DNA of 64,000 nucleotides from Bradymonas sediminis (GTDB lineage Bacteria > Myxococcota_A > Bradymonadia > Bradymonadales > Bradymonadaceae), in NCBI RefSeq assembly GCF_003258315.1, contig NZ_CP030032.1, positions 1,154,001-1,218,000 of the forward strand, read 5' to 3'. Both the position numbers and the translations under genes were made by a program. How positions within the stretch are numbered: the first letter of the stretch is position 1; each line of letters begins with the position of its first letter. Shown piece after piece: positions 53,920 through 61,808 of this stretch. The notes under the pieces were generated by a model that had not been told where the DNA came from, ran no database searches, and was given only the letters and a program-made list of their open reading frames with translations.

Positions 53920-54618
53920 TTATTCGGCGCTTCCGCCTTCTTGTCGCTTCTTGAACCAGTTGTGAGGGAGGGCGCGTTGAAGTGGTGAGGGGCGGAGCGT
54001 CCAGTCGACCAGGCTGTCAGAGGGGGCTGAGATCGCCAGCGCCAGCGCGGAAAATAGAAGCATCATCACGCCGGAGAAGATGATGGGCCCGCTGAACGGG
54101 CCAGCCTGCGCGCGCGCGATGGCTTCGAGGAATGAGCCGGGCGCTTCGGGGTGGATATGAAGTTTGACCAGCCAGGAGCCGACCGTGAAGAGCAAGATAT
54201 AGAAATAATTTCGCCGAATGCGAAACCCAACCGCATTGAGCAGGCTGATGCGCGGCGTGCTATCGCCGAGGTGGTCTGCGAGTTCGGTCAGGTTCGCGTC
54301 GATGGCCTCATTATTCTCGCATTGATGCCCCGAGAGCGCTTCGGCAAATACATATTGCTGGAGAACGCGCACCCGGTGATGCCACATATTATAGACCTGG
54401 TAGCGCCGCGACTCCATAATGAGAAAGAACACGTCAATAAAGAGCACCGTCAGCAGCACAAAATGAGGGGTTTGCGGGTTGCTCAGCGAGAACGAGAGGA
54501 CGGCGGCGTTGGTGACGATCGCCCAGTTGGTGGTGATGTCGAGGCGTTGACGCCAGACGTCGGCGTGCGCGCTGGAGGCACGGTAGAAGTGGATAACGGC
54601 GGTGGACGGTTCCGACAT
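53920..54618 (-). CDS. DUF2270 integral membrane protein
   Basis: The 232-residue protein begins IHFYRASSAHADVWRQRLDI and TTNWAIVTNAAVLSFS, the conserved start of DUF2270 membrane proteins. Two helices follow, with the motif LIMESRRYQVYNMWHHRVRV between, and a C-terminal half has two further helices (YFYILLFTVGSWLVKLHI; IIFSGVMMLLFSALALAI). The function of the family is not established. No good ribosome site is visible before the ATG. Confidence 0.85.
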   Translation of the reverse strand: MSEPSTAVIHFYRASSAHADVWRQRLDITTNWAIVTNAAVLSFSLSNPQTPHFVLLTVLFIDVFFLIMESRRYQVYNMWHHRVRVLQQYVFAEALSGHQCENNEAIDANLTELADHLGDSTPRISLLNAVGFRIRRNYFYILLFTVGSWLVKLHIHPEAPGSFLEAIARAQAGPFSGPIIFSGVMMLLFSALALAISAPSDSLVDWTLRPSPLQRALPHNWFKKRQEGGSAE

Positions 54619-54862
54619 ATCTAGGCTTGGTTTAGGAGCAAGCTATCGACTTGCATGAACACGATTCAGCTTCCCTTCAATCTAGGCGCGCCCATACTTT
54701 TTCGAAGAGGGCGAATAGGGGGAGTGAAAGAAATAGCGCCCTGGCAGGTCCTCCGGGCGCGGTCATCGAGAAATTTGGCAACAAATAACGATAAGTTGCC
54801 GAAAACTATCGGGAGGGGACCAAGGGTGCGTCCCGGAACATAACCTGCGCAGGGAGATGGCG

Positions 54863-55438
54863 ATGCAACCGATTAATCGGCAGAGCGAGCAACCTCAGTT
54901 TCGGGACCTCAGCGCGCCCCATGAAGAGGCGTCCTTTGAGGATAGGTCGCGGGTGCGGGCCGCCATGGAGCGATTCGACTGGCTGCACGATGGGTTGCGC
55001 GATCAGGTACACGCGGCCGACGCCGCGGCGCTTGGGGAGGTCCTAAAGGATGACAACGCGCGCACCTCAAGTCAGGAGCGCGCGTTGACCCTGCTGGCCT
55101 TGCTGGGCAGCGCCCGGGCGGAGGCGCTGCTGGAGTGGTTCGACCCGCGCCAGGCGCATTGGCGCGTTCGGCTGCTTCATCGCATCGCGCGGCGCGAATG
55201 CGCCAGGCGGCGGGCCCGGCGAAGTCTTAATTGCGCGCAGGATTCGACGAATGACACGAGCGCCGAGGTGGCTTACGCCGTTTCGAATAGGGCGAGCACC
55301 GCCTCGGGCGGGCGTCCCAGGGCGGCTTTCTCGCCGGCGAGAACGACCGGGCGCTCGATGAGTGATGGGTGCTCACACATCGCCTCGATGAGGTCTTCGC
55401 GGTTGAGCGTGTCGTCGTCGAGATTAAGCAATGTATAG
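54863..55438 (+). CDS. Possible hypothetical protein overlapping the ArsC gene tail-to-tail
   Basis: The frame spans 191 codons. AGGGAG precedes the ATG at 54863 by 6 nt, and codon use is like the neighbours up to about 55260. The central part (SSQERALTLLALLGSARAEALLEW) looks like an alpha-helical HEAT-like turn. The last ~55 codons run antisense through the ArsC-type gene, which is unusual. I do not recognise a family. It may be a real gene that lost its stop, or an accidental frame. Confidence 0.42.
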   Translation: MQPINRQSEQPQFRDLSAPHEEASFEDRSRVRAAMERFDWLHDGLRDQVHAADAAALGEVLKDDNARTSSQERALTLLALLGSARAEALLEWFDPRQAHWRVRLLHRIARRECARRRARRSLNCAQDSTNDTSAEVAYAVSNRASTASGGRPRAAFSPARTTGRSMSDGCSHIASMRSSRLSVSSSRLSNV

Positions 55439-55629
55439 GCGTCCTCGCCGCGGCGCATCAACTCGCGCGGCTCCATGCCGAGTTGGGCGAGCACACGCGT
55501 TAGTTGGGCCGGCGTCGGCGGGTCTTCCCGGTATTTTCGCACGGTCAACGCAAGTCCGCGTTCCTGGAGTAATTCGAGGGTTTTTCGCGATTTGCTGCAG
55601 CGTGGGTAATGCCAGATTTCAATGTGCAT
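55273..55629 (-). CDS. ArsC/Spx-like thioredoxin-fold reductase
   Basis: The 118-residue protein has the arsenate-reductase (glutaredoxin-coupled) start IEIWHYPRCSKSRKTLELL, with the catalytic Cys in PRCSKS. It also has YREDPPTPAQL and the conserved LIERPVVLAGEKAALGRPPE, whose Arg-Pro stabilises the active site. It may reduce arsenate with glutathione/glutaredoxin, though some relatives act otherwise. AAGGA is about 7 nt before the ATG at 55629. An extension to 55695 has no ribosome site. Confidence 0.9.
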   Translation of the reverse strand: MHIEIWHYPRCSKSRKTLELLQERGLALTVRKYREDPPTPAQLTRVLAQLGMEPRELMRRGEDAYTLLNLDDDTLNREDLIEAMCEHPSLIERPVVLAGEKAALGRPPEAVLALFETA

Positions 55630-56046
55630 TTGCGTTCCTTTGATAGAAAATTTGGAGCCTTCCAGGCGCGTTTGCTGACGGGTCGTTGGAAGCATCAGAA
55701 AAACTTAAGCCGATATTGGCTCACAAAGAATAAGCAATAGATCGCGATGGTCAATTCACAGCGGTGGCCAATGGCAAAGAAGTTGCGAGCCCGGCGCGTC
55801 AGGCGCCGATATTTGGAATATATTTCATCTTTGGGGTTGTCATCGTCTTCGTCGCTATCATATTAGCGGGGAGCTGGTGATAGGCGTCGGGCACGACGGC
55901 CTGCCGGCAATCCGAAAAATAGCATGGTTGGTTTGTGAAGCGATGGCAGTTGTGCGACACGAGGGGCGTCGCCTAACTGCCGCGATGACGTCATGGCCAG
56001 CCAGTGGCCGTGATGGATAATTTTACCTTTTAGCCTCGTAATATAT
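55630..56046. other. Gene-less region upstream of the RapA-like gene
   Basis: About 400 bp with no credible gene. It is less GC-rich close to 56047 and should hold divergent promoters for the ArsC-type and RapA-like genes. I could not fix boxes. No strong repeat is seen. Confidence 0.5.
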
Positions 56047-59000
56047 ATGACTGTGATTCCTGTTGGCGCGTTGATTCGAAATCGAAAAGCACCCGAGCTT
56101 GGCTCGGGGCGCATCCTCAGCGAATTGGAGGGAGGCTTCGCCCGCGTTATTTTCGAGAACTCGGAAGACGTCCAAGACGTGCGCCTGGCGCATACTGACA
56201 TCGTGCGCCAGCCGCTGATTCCCGGCACGCGGGTTCGGGTGCAGAAGGGCGCGCGCGCCAGCGAGGCCGAGATTACCCGGGTGAAGTGGCCGGAGACGCC
56301 GCGAGACCTGTGCAGCTATGTGGTGCGCCAGCACGGGCTGGAAGAGGAGTTGCTTGAGTCGCAGGTGGCCCCGCTGGCCCCGGCGACCTCTTCGCCGGTC
56401 GACGCCCTCGGCGCGCTGCATTGGCGCGGGCCGTTTCGATTCTTTTCGCGCTGGGATATGCACCGCATGGTGTCGGGTTGGTACGAGGATTCCGAGGGGC
56501 TTCCCAGCACCATCGGCGCGCGTATTCAGCCGGCCTTGCACCACGCACACGCGGTACGCCGAGTCCTGTGGGACGGCACCTGCCGCTATTTTCTGGCCGA
56601 CGAAGATGTCCAGGCGCGCCTCTTTGAGGCGGCCATGGTCTATCAGCGCATGTGCGCGGCCGACGGCGCGCTGCGCGTGTTGGTGATCGCCCCGGGACGC
56701 CGCACGCATCGCTGGCAAAGTGAGCTGGAGCTACGATTCGGCAACCGCGATTTTGTGCGCATCGACGCCTCGCATCTTGACCTGAACCCACAGGACCGCT
56801 GGGGCGCGATTAGCCAGAATCAGCGCCTTATCATGTCGATGACTTGCTTCCAGCAATATCCGGAGCTGCTGGGCGAGCTGGTCCTCGGCGATATCTGGGA
56901 TCTTGTGATCATCGACGATATCCATCGTTTACGCGCGCAGGACCCGATTACCCAATGCCTCAGAGAATATAGCGCGAATATGACGAACCTCCTGTTGCTC
57001 GGCGCCTTGCCCGAGCAGGCTGATGCGCGCGCCTGGGAGCCGATTCTGTCGATTCTTCACGGGGAGTCGGTCGATGGGGATGTCGAAGATCCGCAGGCGC
57101 GCATCGACGCGTTGAGTGAGGTTTGGAGCGCCACCCTGCGGGCCCGCGATCTTCTGCGCGCCTCGGAGGACGAGGACGCGCTGGACGAGGCCCAGGCTTC
57201 GGAGGTCGCCGATGCGCTCGTCGCGCTGCTCGGCGACGATGAGTTCGTGGTTGAGAAAGCCGACGAGGTTCGCGACGCCGACCTCGACGCGCTCGGGCAG
57301 TTGGTTGGCTATCTGCAGCGCAATTATCGCCTCGAGCCCCGCGTGGTGCGCACGCGGCGCGAGCACCTCGAGAGCCAGGACGTCTTCTGGAGCGAACGCA
57401 GCGTCGAGACCCTCAACTATACCCCTGATTCGAGCGAGCAGGCGCTGGTCGAGCATCTGCAATCGCTGCCGCCGGCGAGCCCCTTGGACCCGCTTCAAAT
57501 GGCCCTTCGCGGGTATTATTATCAGGCCGCCGCGGGCTCGCCGGATCGCTTCTTTAGCATGCTCGAGGCGCGCCTCGACGCCCTCGACACCACCGCCGGC
57601 AAGGCCCATCAGGACCTGGCCATCTTCGATATCCTCGATATGGATTTGGGCCCGCGTGAGGAGCGACTTTTCCGCGAAAAGGTCATCGCGGGAGCCGGCG
57701 CGCTGCCCGAAGAGATTGTCTGGATCGTCGACGCGATGAGCCTGGTGGGGCAATGGCACGCGGATTCGGCCAGCGGGTGCGCGCGCTTTCAAGCCGCCGC
57801 AGGTTGGATGGAGGCACGCCTGGCCGAAGGAAGTTCGGCCGACTCCCCGTCAGATGATGACGAGGCGGAGGAGCAGAAACAGCGCGTATCTCCCAAGATG
57901 GTCGTCTATTGTGCCTCGGCCGAGATGGTCCGCGATGCCTGCGAGTTCTTCCGAAATCAATTCGGCGAAGCCCGCGTTGAGATGATTCACAGCGGCATGG
58001 CCAATGACGTCCAGAATGAGGCCGTGGAGTGCTTCGGCTACGACCGCGATTGTCGCGTCCTCGTTTGCGAGGAGACTGGCGCGCAGGGCCGTGACATCTC
58101 GGTTGCAGATGTCATCATTCATCTCACCCAGCCCTGGTCTGCGACCCGGGTCGAGCGCCGTATTTCACAGGTCGATACGGTCGGACGTGCGCAGGAATCG
58201 CCGATTCAATCGGTTGTCCTCGTCGGCCCTTCGCGTCACGAACAACTCTTACACCAACTTTATGCAGAGGACCTGGAGCTCTATAGTACGGCCTCGTTGG
58301 CGCATGAATATACGATCGCTGATGTTGACCTGCGACTCGGCCGCGCCGCATCCGGCGGACCCGAAGAACTCGAAGAGGTGATCGAGCTTCTCCGCGAGAG
58401 CCTGCTTCAAACGCTTTCGTCCGATGAGGTGGCCCCGGCGACCGCCGCCTACCAGGCGATCTTTGACCCCAGCGACCGACTCCTCGAAGAGGATGCTGAG
58501 TTTTGCGAACTGCTTGAATTTGTTGACGGAATCGCCGATTCGCTGCCGGTGCGCCACTGGGCCCGTATGCTCGGGATTCAGGACCATTCCGGCGGGCCGG
58601 GCGCGTTCGATTTTAAATGGCATTGGGCCAACGTTCGACGTGCGCTGGCAGGGTATCCGGTCGGCCCCGAAGACGTCGATATCCTCTTGCCCGAGGAGCA
58701 GGTCGGGATGCACACCGGCACATTTAGCCGAAAGCGGGCGCTTCGCAGCGAGGGGCTGGAGTTCTTTGGCCCGGGCCATCAATTCGTGGACGCGCTGGTC
58801 GAAGACGCGATGGTCGGCAACGCGCTGCCCGCTCCGGGGTTCGTCAGCGGCATGGAGTTATACGACGCCCAAGAGCATCAGGACGGGCGAAGCACCGTCT
58901 TCGCGCGTCGTCTGGGGCCCGAGAACCGCGGCAAGACGTTCCTGAATATCGTCTTCGCGGCGCGCCTGGACCGAAGCGCATGGGAAGGGCTCGATATGCC

Positions 59001-59493
59001 GCAGGGGCTTATTAACCGGGCGTATCGACACCTCTGGCCCGAGGCGCTCTCGGTGTCGGTCGAGATCGATCTCAAGGGGCGTCGCCAGCCGAAATTGGTC
59101 CAAGACCGCGCGCTGCTTCAGCGCATTGAGGGCAATTATCAGGGCCCCGAGGCCGACCAGAAGATCGAATACGAACTCTTTATCCAGGCCATCGAAGATG
59201 TCGCGCGCTTTCGCGAGACTCTCAATAGCGCCGTGTTGCTCGCCTCGACCAACCTCGCGGCGGAACGCGAGGGCCTGGTCGACGGGGCCGTGGCCGAGCT
59301 TGGCGATGACATCGCCGAAGAGATGGCCTTCTTGCGCACGCAGGTCGCGCGCAGCGACGACCCCGACAATTGCGAGGCGGCGTTGCAAATCGAGCTCTAC
59401 GAGCGTCTGCTCGAGAGCGTTCGTCTGGAGAAGCTCGATATCGACGCGATTGCGGTTATCGTCGCCGGCTCGCCGCAGATTTTGAGAGACTAG
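56047..59493 (+). CDS. RapA-like SNF2-family protein with degenerate ATPase motifs
   Basis: The 1148-residue protein aligns in order with RapA, the RNA-polymerase-recycling SNF2 ATPase. An N-terminal Tudor-like domain (PELGSGRILSELEGGFARVI) is followed by a pre-helicase block (IGARIQPALHHAHAVRRVL). In lobe 1 the Walker A position reads LADEDVQARL (183-192) instead of LADEVGLGKT, and the DEAH box reads DDIH (290-293). Lobe 2 has IHSGMANDVQNEAVECF, LVCEETGAQGRDISVADVII and, at motif VI, RRISQVDTVGR (704-714) in place of the arginine fingers. A RapA-type C-terminal domain (TFSRKRALRSEGLEFFGPGH) remains. It is probably unable to hydrolyse ATP and may still bind RNA polymerase. Confidence 0.85.
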   Translation: MTVIPVGALIRNRKAPELGSGRILSELEGGFARVIFENSEDVQDVRLAHTDIVRQPLIPGTRVRVQKGARASEAEITRVKWPETPRDLCSYVVRQHGLEEELLESQVAPLAPATSSPVDALGALHWRGPFRFFSRWDMHRMVSGWYEDSEGLPSTIGARIQPALHHAHAVRRVLWDGTCRYFLADEDVQARLFEAAMVYQRMCAADGALRVLVIAPGRRTHRWQSELELRFGNRDFVRIDASHLDLNPQDRWGAISQNQRLIMSMTCFQQYPELLGELVLGDIWDLVIIDDIHRLRAQDPITQCLREYSANMTNLLLLGALPEQADARAWEPILSILHGESVDGDVEDPQARIDALSEVWSATLRARDLLRASEDEDALDEAQASEVADALVALLGDDEFVVEKADEVRDADLDALGQLVGYLQRNYRLEPRVVRTRREHLESQDVFWSERSVETLNYTPDSSEQALVEHLQSLPPASPLDPLQMALRGYYYQAAAGSPDRFFSMLEARLDALDTTAGKAHQDLAIFDILDMDLGPREERLFREKVIAGAGALPEEIVWIVDAMSLVGQWHADSASGCARFQAAAGWMEARLAEGSSADSPSDDDEAEEQKQRVSPKMVVYCASAEMVRDACEFFRNQFGEARVEMIHSGMANDVQNEAVECFGYDRDCRVLVCEETGAQGRDISVADVIIHLTQPWSATRVERRISQVDTVGRAQESPIQSVVLVGPSRHEQLLHQLYAEDLELYSTASLAHEYTIADVDLRLGRAASGGPEELEEVIELLRESLLQTLSSDEVAPATAAYQAIFDPSDRLLEEDAEFCELLEFVDGIADSLPVRHWARMLGIQDHSGGPGAFDFKWHWANVRRALAGYPVGPEDVDILLPEEQVGMHTGTFSRKRALRSEGLEFFGPGHQFVDALVEDAMVGNALPAPGFVSGMELYDAQEHQDGRSTVFARRLGPENRGKTFLNIVFAARLDRSAWEGLDMPQGLINRAYRHLWPEALSVSVEIDLKGRRQPKLVQDRALLQRIEGNYQGPEADQKIEYELFIQAIEDVARFRETLNSAVLLASTNLAAEREGLVDGAVAELGDDIAEEMAFLRTQVARSDDPDNCEAALQIELYERLLESVRLEKLDIDAIAVIVAGSPQILRD

Positions 59494-59523
59494 TCTTAAC
59501 CGTTCGCCGAGATATGGGGCCCC

Positions 59524-60708
59524 TCAGGGCTTCATATCTCGGTAGGCATCGGGCGCGTAGTGGTGAATCGCCACGCCGATGAGCCGCGCAGAGGCCTGCT
59601 CGACCAGGAGGGTGTCGAGCGTCTGGTGCATGATTTGATAACCCTCCTGATAAAATGAAGTCGGGTCCGGCGCGATAGACTCCGGGCCGGTTTCAACCCC
59701 GATGAGCACCGGCACCTGGCTCCAGAGCGCCAGATTTTGCCTCACCCCACCCACGATTTGCTCGCCATCGTGCGCCCCATCGACGAACATGGGTTGGCCG
59801 CGCTGATTTTTGCGTGTGTCGAAATAATTGAGCACAACAAGATAGTCGAGAGGACCATCTGCGCGGTTCAGGAACTTGCGCATCGGCTGATTATACCGCG
59901 CGAAGTCGCTGCCGATATCGCTCGAGAGCGTAAGGCGCTGGCCTGTCTGAGCCTGGTAATCGTCCAGGATTTGGCGGCAGGAGGTCAGGATTTCTTTCCA
60001 GCGCTGCGTCCATTCGGCGTTATAGCCGCGGGGCAGGCGATGTTGCCACCATTGTCCGGCCCAGGGGCCGCGGGTAATTGTGTGAGGCTCAATATCGAGG
60101 TGTACCCCGGCGAAGCGCGCCTTCGGGTCTTCGCTGGCCAAATTGAAGGCGACCGTCTCGCGACAGCGTTGAACGGGGATCTGCGCGAGCTCATCGCTCG
60201 CCAGCCAGATCGCCTGGCCCGCCAGCAACTCCGTGGCGACGCCCTGCGCGCTCAGTCGGCCAAGAAGGCGCTGCAGGTGCGGGCGCGCGTCCTCGCCGAC
60301 CAGCGGATTGTATTGAACGGGTTGCGCTGCTTTGAGCGGGTCACCGGGCGCGTGGCCCTGCGCCGCGAAGAAGAGTCGGTTTATATTGCGCTTCGGCGCT
60401 CCGTGGGGCGCCGCGAGGAAGTCGAGCAACGCATCCTGCGCGCCCTCCCGGTTCTCAATGATCGCCTGGCTGCTGGGCGTTTCGTCCCATAGCCACAGCG
60501 CGCGGGTCTCCCGCTGGGTTAGGAATGCAGGGGCCGACAGCGCCGTCGGAGGCGCCGCGTTCAGGGATGTGGCGTTGAGCGGGGACGATATTTGGCCGCG
60601 ATCCGCGCAATAGATGCAAAACATCGCGACCGGCAGATAGAGCGCCAGGCATCCGAACATGCCCAGCCGGCGCGCGGGCGCGCCGTCTTCGGAGGGATTC
60701 TCAAGCAT
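59524..60708 (-). CDS. Membrane-anchored protein with glycoside-hydrolase-like barrel features
   Basis: The product has 394 residues and an N-terminal anchor helix (MFGCLALYLPVAMFCIYCAD). The body has alternating beta/alpha blocks suggestive of a TIM barrel: RALWLWDETPSSQAIIE, INRLFFAAQGHAPGD, FAGVHLDIEPHTI and LDYLVVLNYFDTR. Asp and Glu in HLDIEPH are at a position often catalytic in barrel glycosidases, but I cannot name the family. The ATG at 60708 follows GTGGACC; earlier in-frame starts extend to 60822 over a terminator region. Convergent with the RapA-like gene. Confidence 0.65.
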   Translation of the reverse strand: MLENPSEDGAPARRLGMFGCLALYLPVAMFCIYCADRGQISSPLNATSLNAAPPTALSAPAFLTQRETRALWLWDETPSSQAIIENREGAQDALLDFLAAPHGAPKRNINRLFFAAQGHAPGDPLKAAQPVQYNPLVGEDARPHLQRLLGRLSAQGVATELLAGQAIWLASDELAQIPVQRCRETVAFNLASEDPKARFAGVHLDIEPHTITRGPWAGQWWQHRLPRGYNAEWTQRWKEILTSCRQILDDYQAQTGQRLTLSSDIGSDFARYNQPMRKFLNRADGPLDYLVVLNYFDTRKNQRGQPMFVDGAHDGEQIVGGVRQNLALWSQVPVLIGVETGPESIAPDPTSFYQEGYQIMHQTLDTLLVEQASARLIGVAIHHYAPDAYRDMKP

Positions 60709-60826
60709 TTGGTCCACCCATTTCGTTGAATAATTTTCGAACGCGCGCACGCGTATAATAGCCGGCGAGGGGAAATCTAAACGCCGGATCAACGCGATGG
60801 GAGGGCGGGGGGCAGAAGGCATAAAA

Positions 60827-60863
60827 AAAGCGGGCGCGCCCTATCAAAGGGCGCGCCCGCTAA
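60827..60863 (-). terminator. Strong terminator of the Ala/Glu-rich lipoprotein gene
   Basis: AGCGGGCGCGCCC (60829-60841) pairs perfectly with GGGCGCGCCCGCT (60849-60861). On the minus strand it is followed by a run of seven T. Confidence 0.93.
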
Positions 60864-60926
60864 AACCGTTGGACGCGTGCGAGGGGCTAGCTTAAAGCCC
60901 GCGCACGTTGCGACTTCGGACCGTGA

Positions 60927-61541
60927 TTATTTGACGGTCGTCTGGCTTTTGAACGGTTTGCCGAGGAGCGAACCGTTGAACTGAACGCTTGCAGCGCCTT
61001 TGCGCACTTCACCCGTGACTTTGACGGACGATTTGCCAGCTTTGCCTTCAGCGGTGATTTTGTTGTCTTTCGACAGCTTGCCACGGAAGGGAACGCGGAT
61101 GTTGTTGCCTTCGCTCTTACCGGTGAGCGTTCCCGTGACGTCGTATTTGCTGGTGACGACGAGCTCAACAGCGCCGTCCTGCAGGCCGATGGCGCCAACG
61201 CTGCCTTTGAGGCGACCGACGTGTGCCGGCGTAGCGGGCTTCGGAGCCGGCTTTTTCGCTTCAGCGGCTTTCTCTTCGCCTTCGGCTTCAGCGGTTGCGT
61301 CGCCTTCTTCAGCGGCTTCACCGGCGTCGCCTTCAGCGGCTTCTTCGACGTCAGCTTCTTCAGCAGCTTCTTCTGCTTCCTCTTCAGCCTCTTCTTCGGC
61401 TTCTTCTTCAGCAGCTTCTTCTTCGGCGGCGACTTCGACAGCAGCTTCTTCGTCGACGGCCTCTTCCTGCTTTTTACAAGCCGGAATCATGAGACCAGCG
61501 GACATCAAGAGGACACAGAACATTTTAAGCGAAGACTTCAT
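60927..61541 (-). CDS. Ala/Glu-rich lipoprotein with beta-rich C-terminal domain
   Basis: The 204-residue predicted lipoprotein has lipobox MIPAC near residue 22. A 70-residue segment is almost entirely Ala and Glu (EEEAEEEAEEEAEEAAEEAD and similar), probably an extended helix or highly charged stalk. A Lys/Pro/Ala hinge follows. The C-terminal ~90-residue domain has regular short strands (GRLKGSVGAIGLQDGAVELV, NIRVPFRGKLSKDNKITAEG). GGAG lies 6 nt before the ATG at 61541; the ATG one codon earlier is closer than ideal. Function unknown. Confidence 0.82.
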   Translation of the reverse strand: MKSSLKMFCVLLMSAGLMIPACKKQEEAVDEEAAVEVAAEEEAAEEEAEEEAEEEAEEAAEEADVEEAAEGDAGEAAEEGDATAEAEGEEKAAEAKKPAPKPATPAHVGRLKGSVGAIGLQDGAVELVVTSKYDVTGTLTGKSEGNNIRVPFRGKLSKDNKITAEGKAGKSSVKVTGEVRKGAASVQFNGSLLGKPFKSQTTVK

Positions 61542-61602
61542 CATAAACTCCCTATTCAATAAATTAGGATAACTATATCGGCAGACTTTATTTTAAACGA
61601 AT

Positions 61603-61632
61603 GTATCATCTCCGATAAACATGCGGAGTCAA
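61603..61632 (-). promoter_or_regulatory. Possible promoter of the Ala/Glu-rich lipoprotein gene
   Basis: Minus-strand TTGACT (61632-61627) and TGATAC (61608-61603) are 18 nt apart. The -10 box is a weak match. Confidence 0.32.
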
Positions 61633-61808
61633 CTCCACTCCAAACTAAATGGCTTCGACACTTTTGCGTAATATCAAAAGTTCAGCGGATAGTAGAAATC
61701 CTCGATCTTATTGTCAATCAAAGCGCTATTCCACTGATCCTGCAAGCGCAGCATTCGCACGGACTCGGCGCAGATGCAACCCTGCGCGGGTCGGTTGAGG
61801 GGGATGGA

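Noticed and set aside
54655-54843. Short plus-strand frame of 62 codons
   Set aside because: No ribosome site, unusual composition and no recognisable feature.
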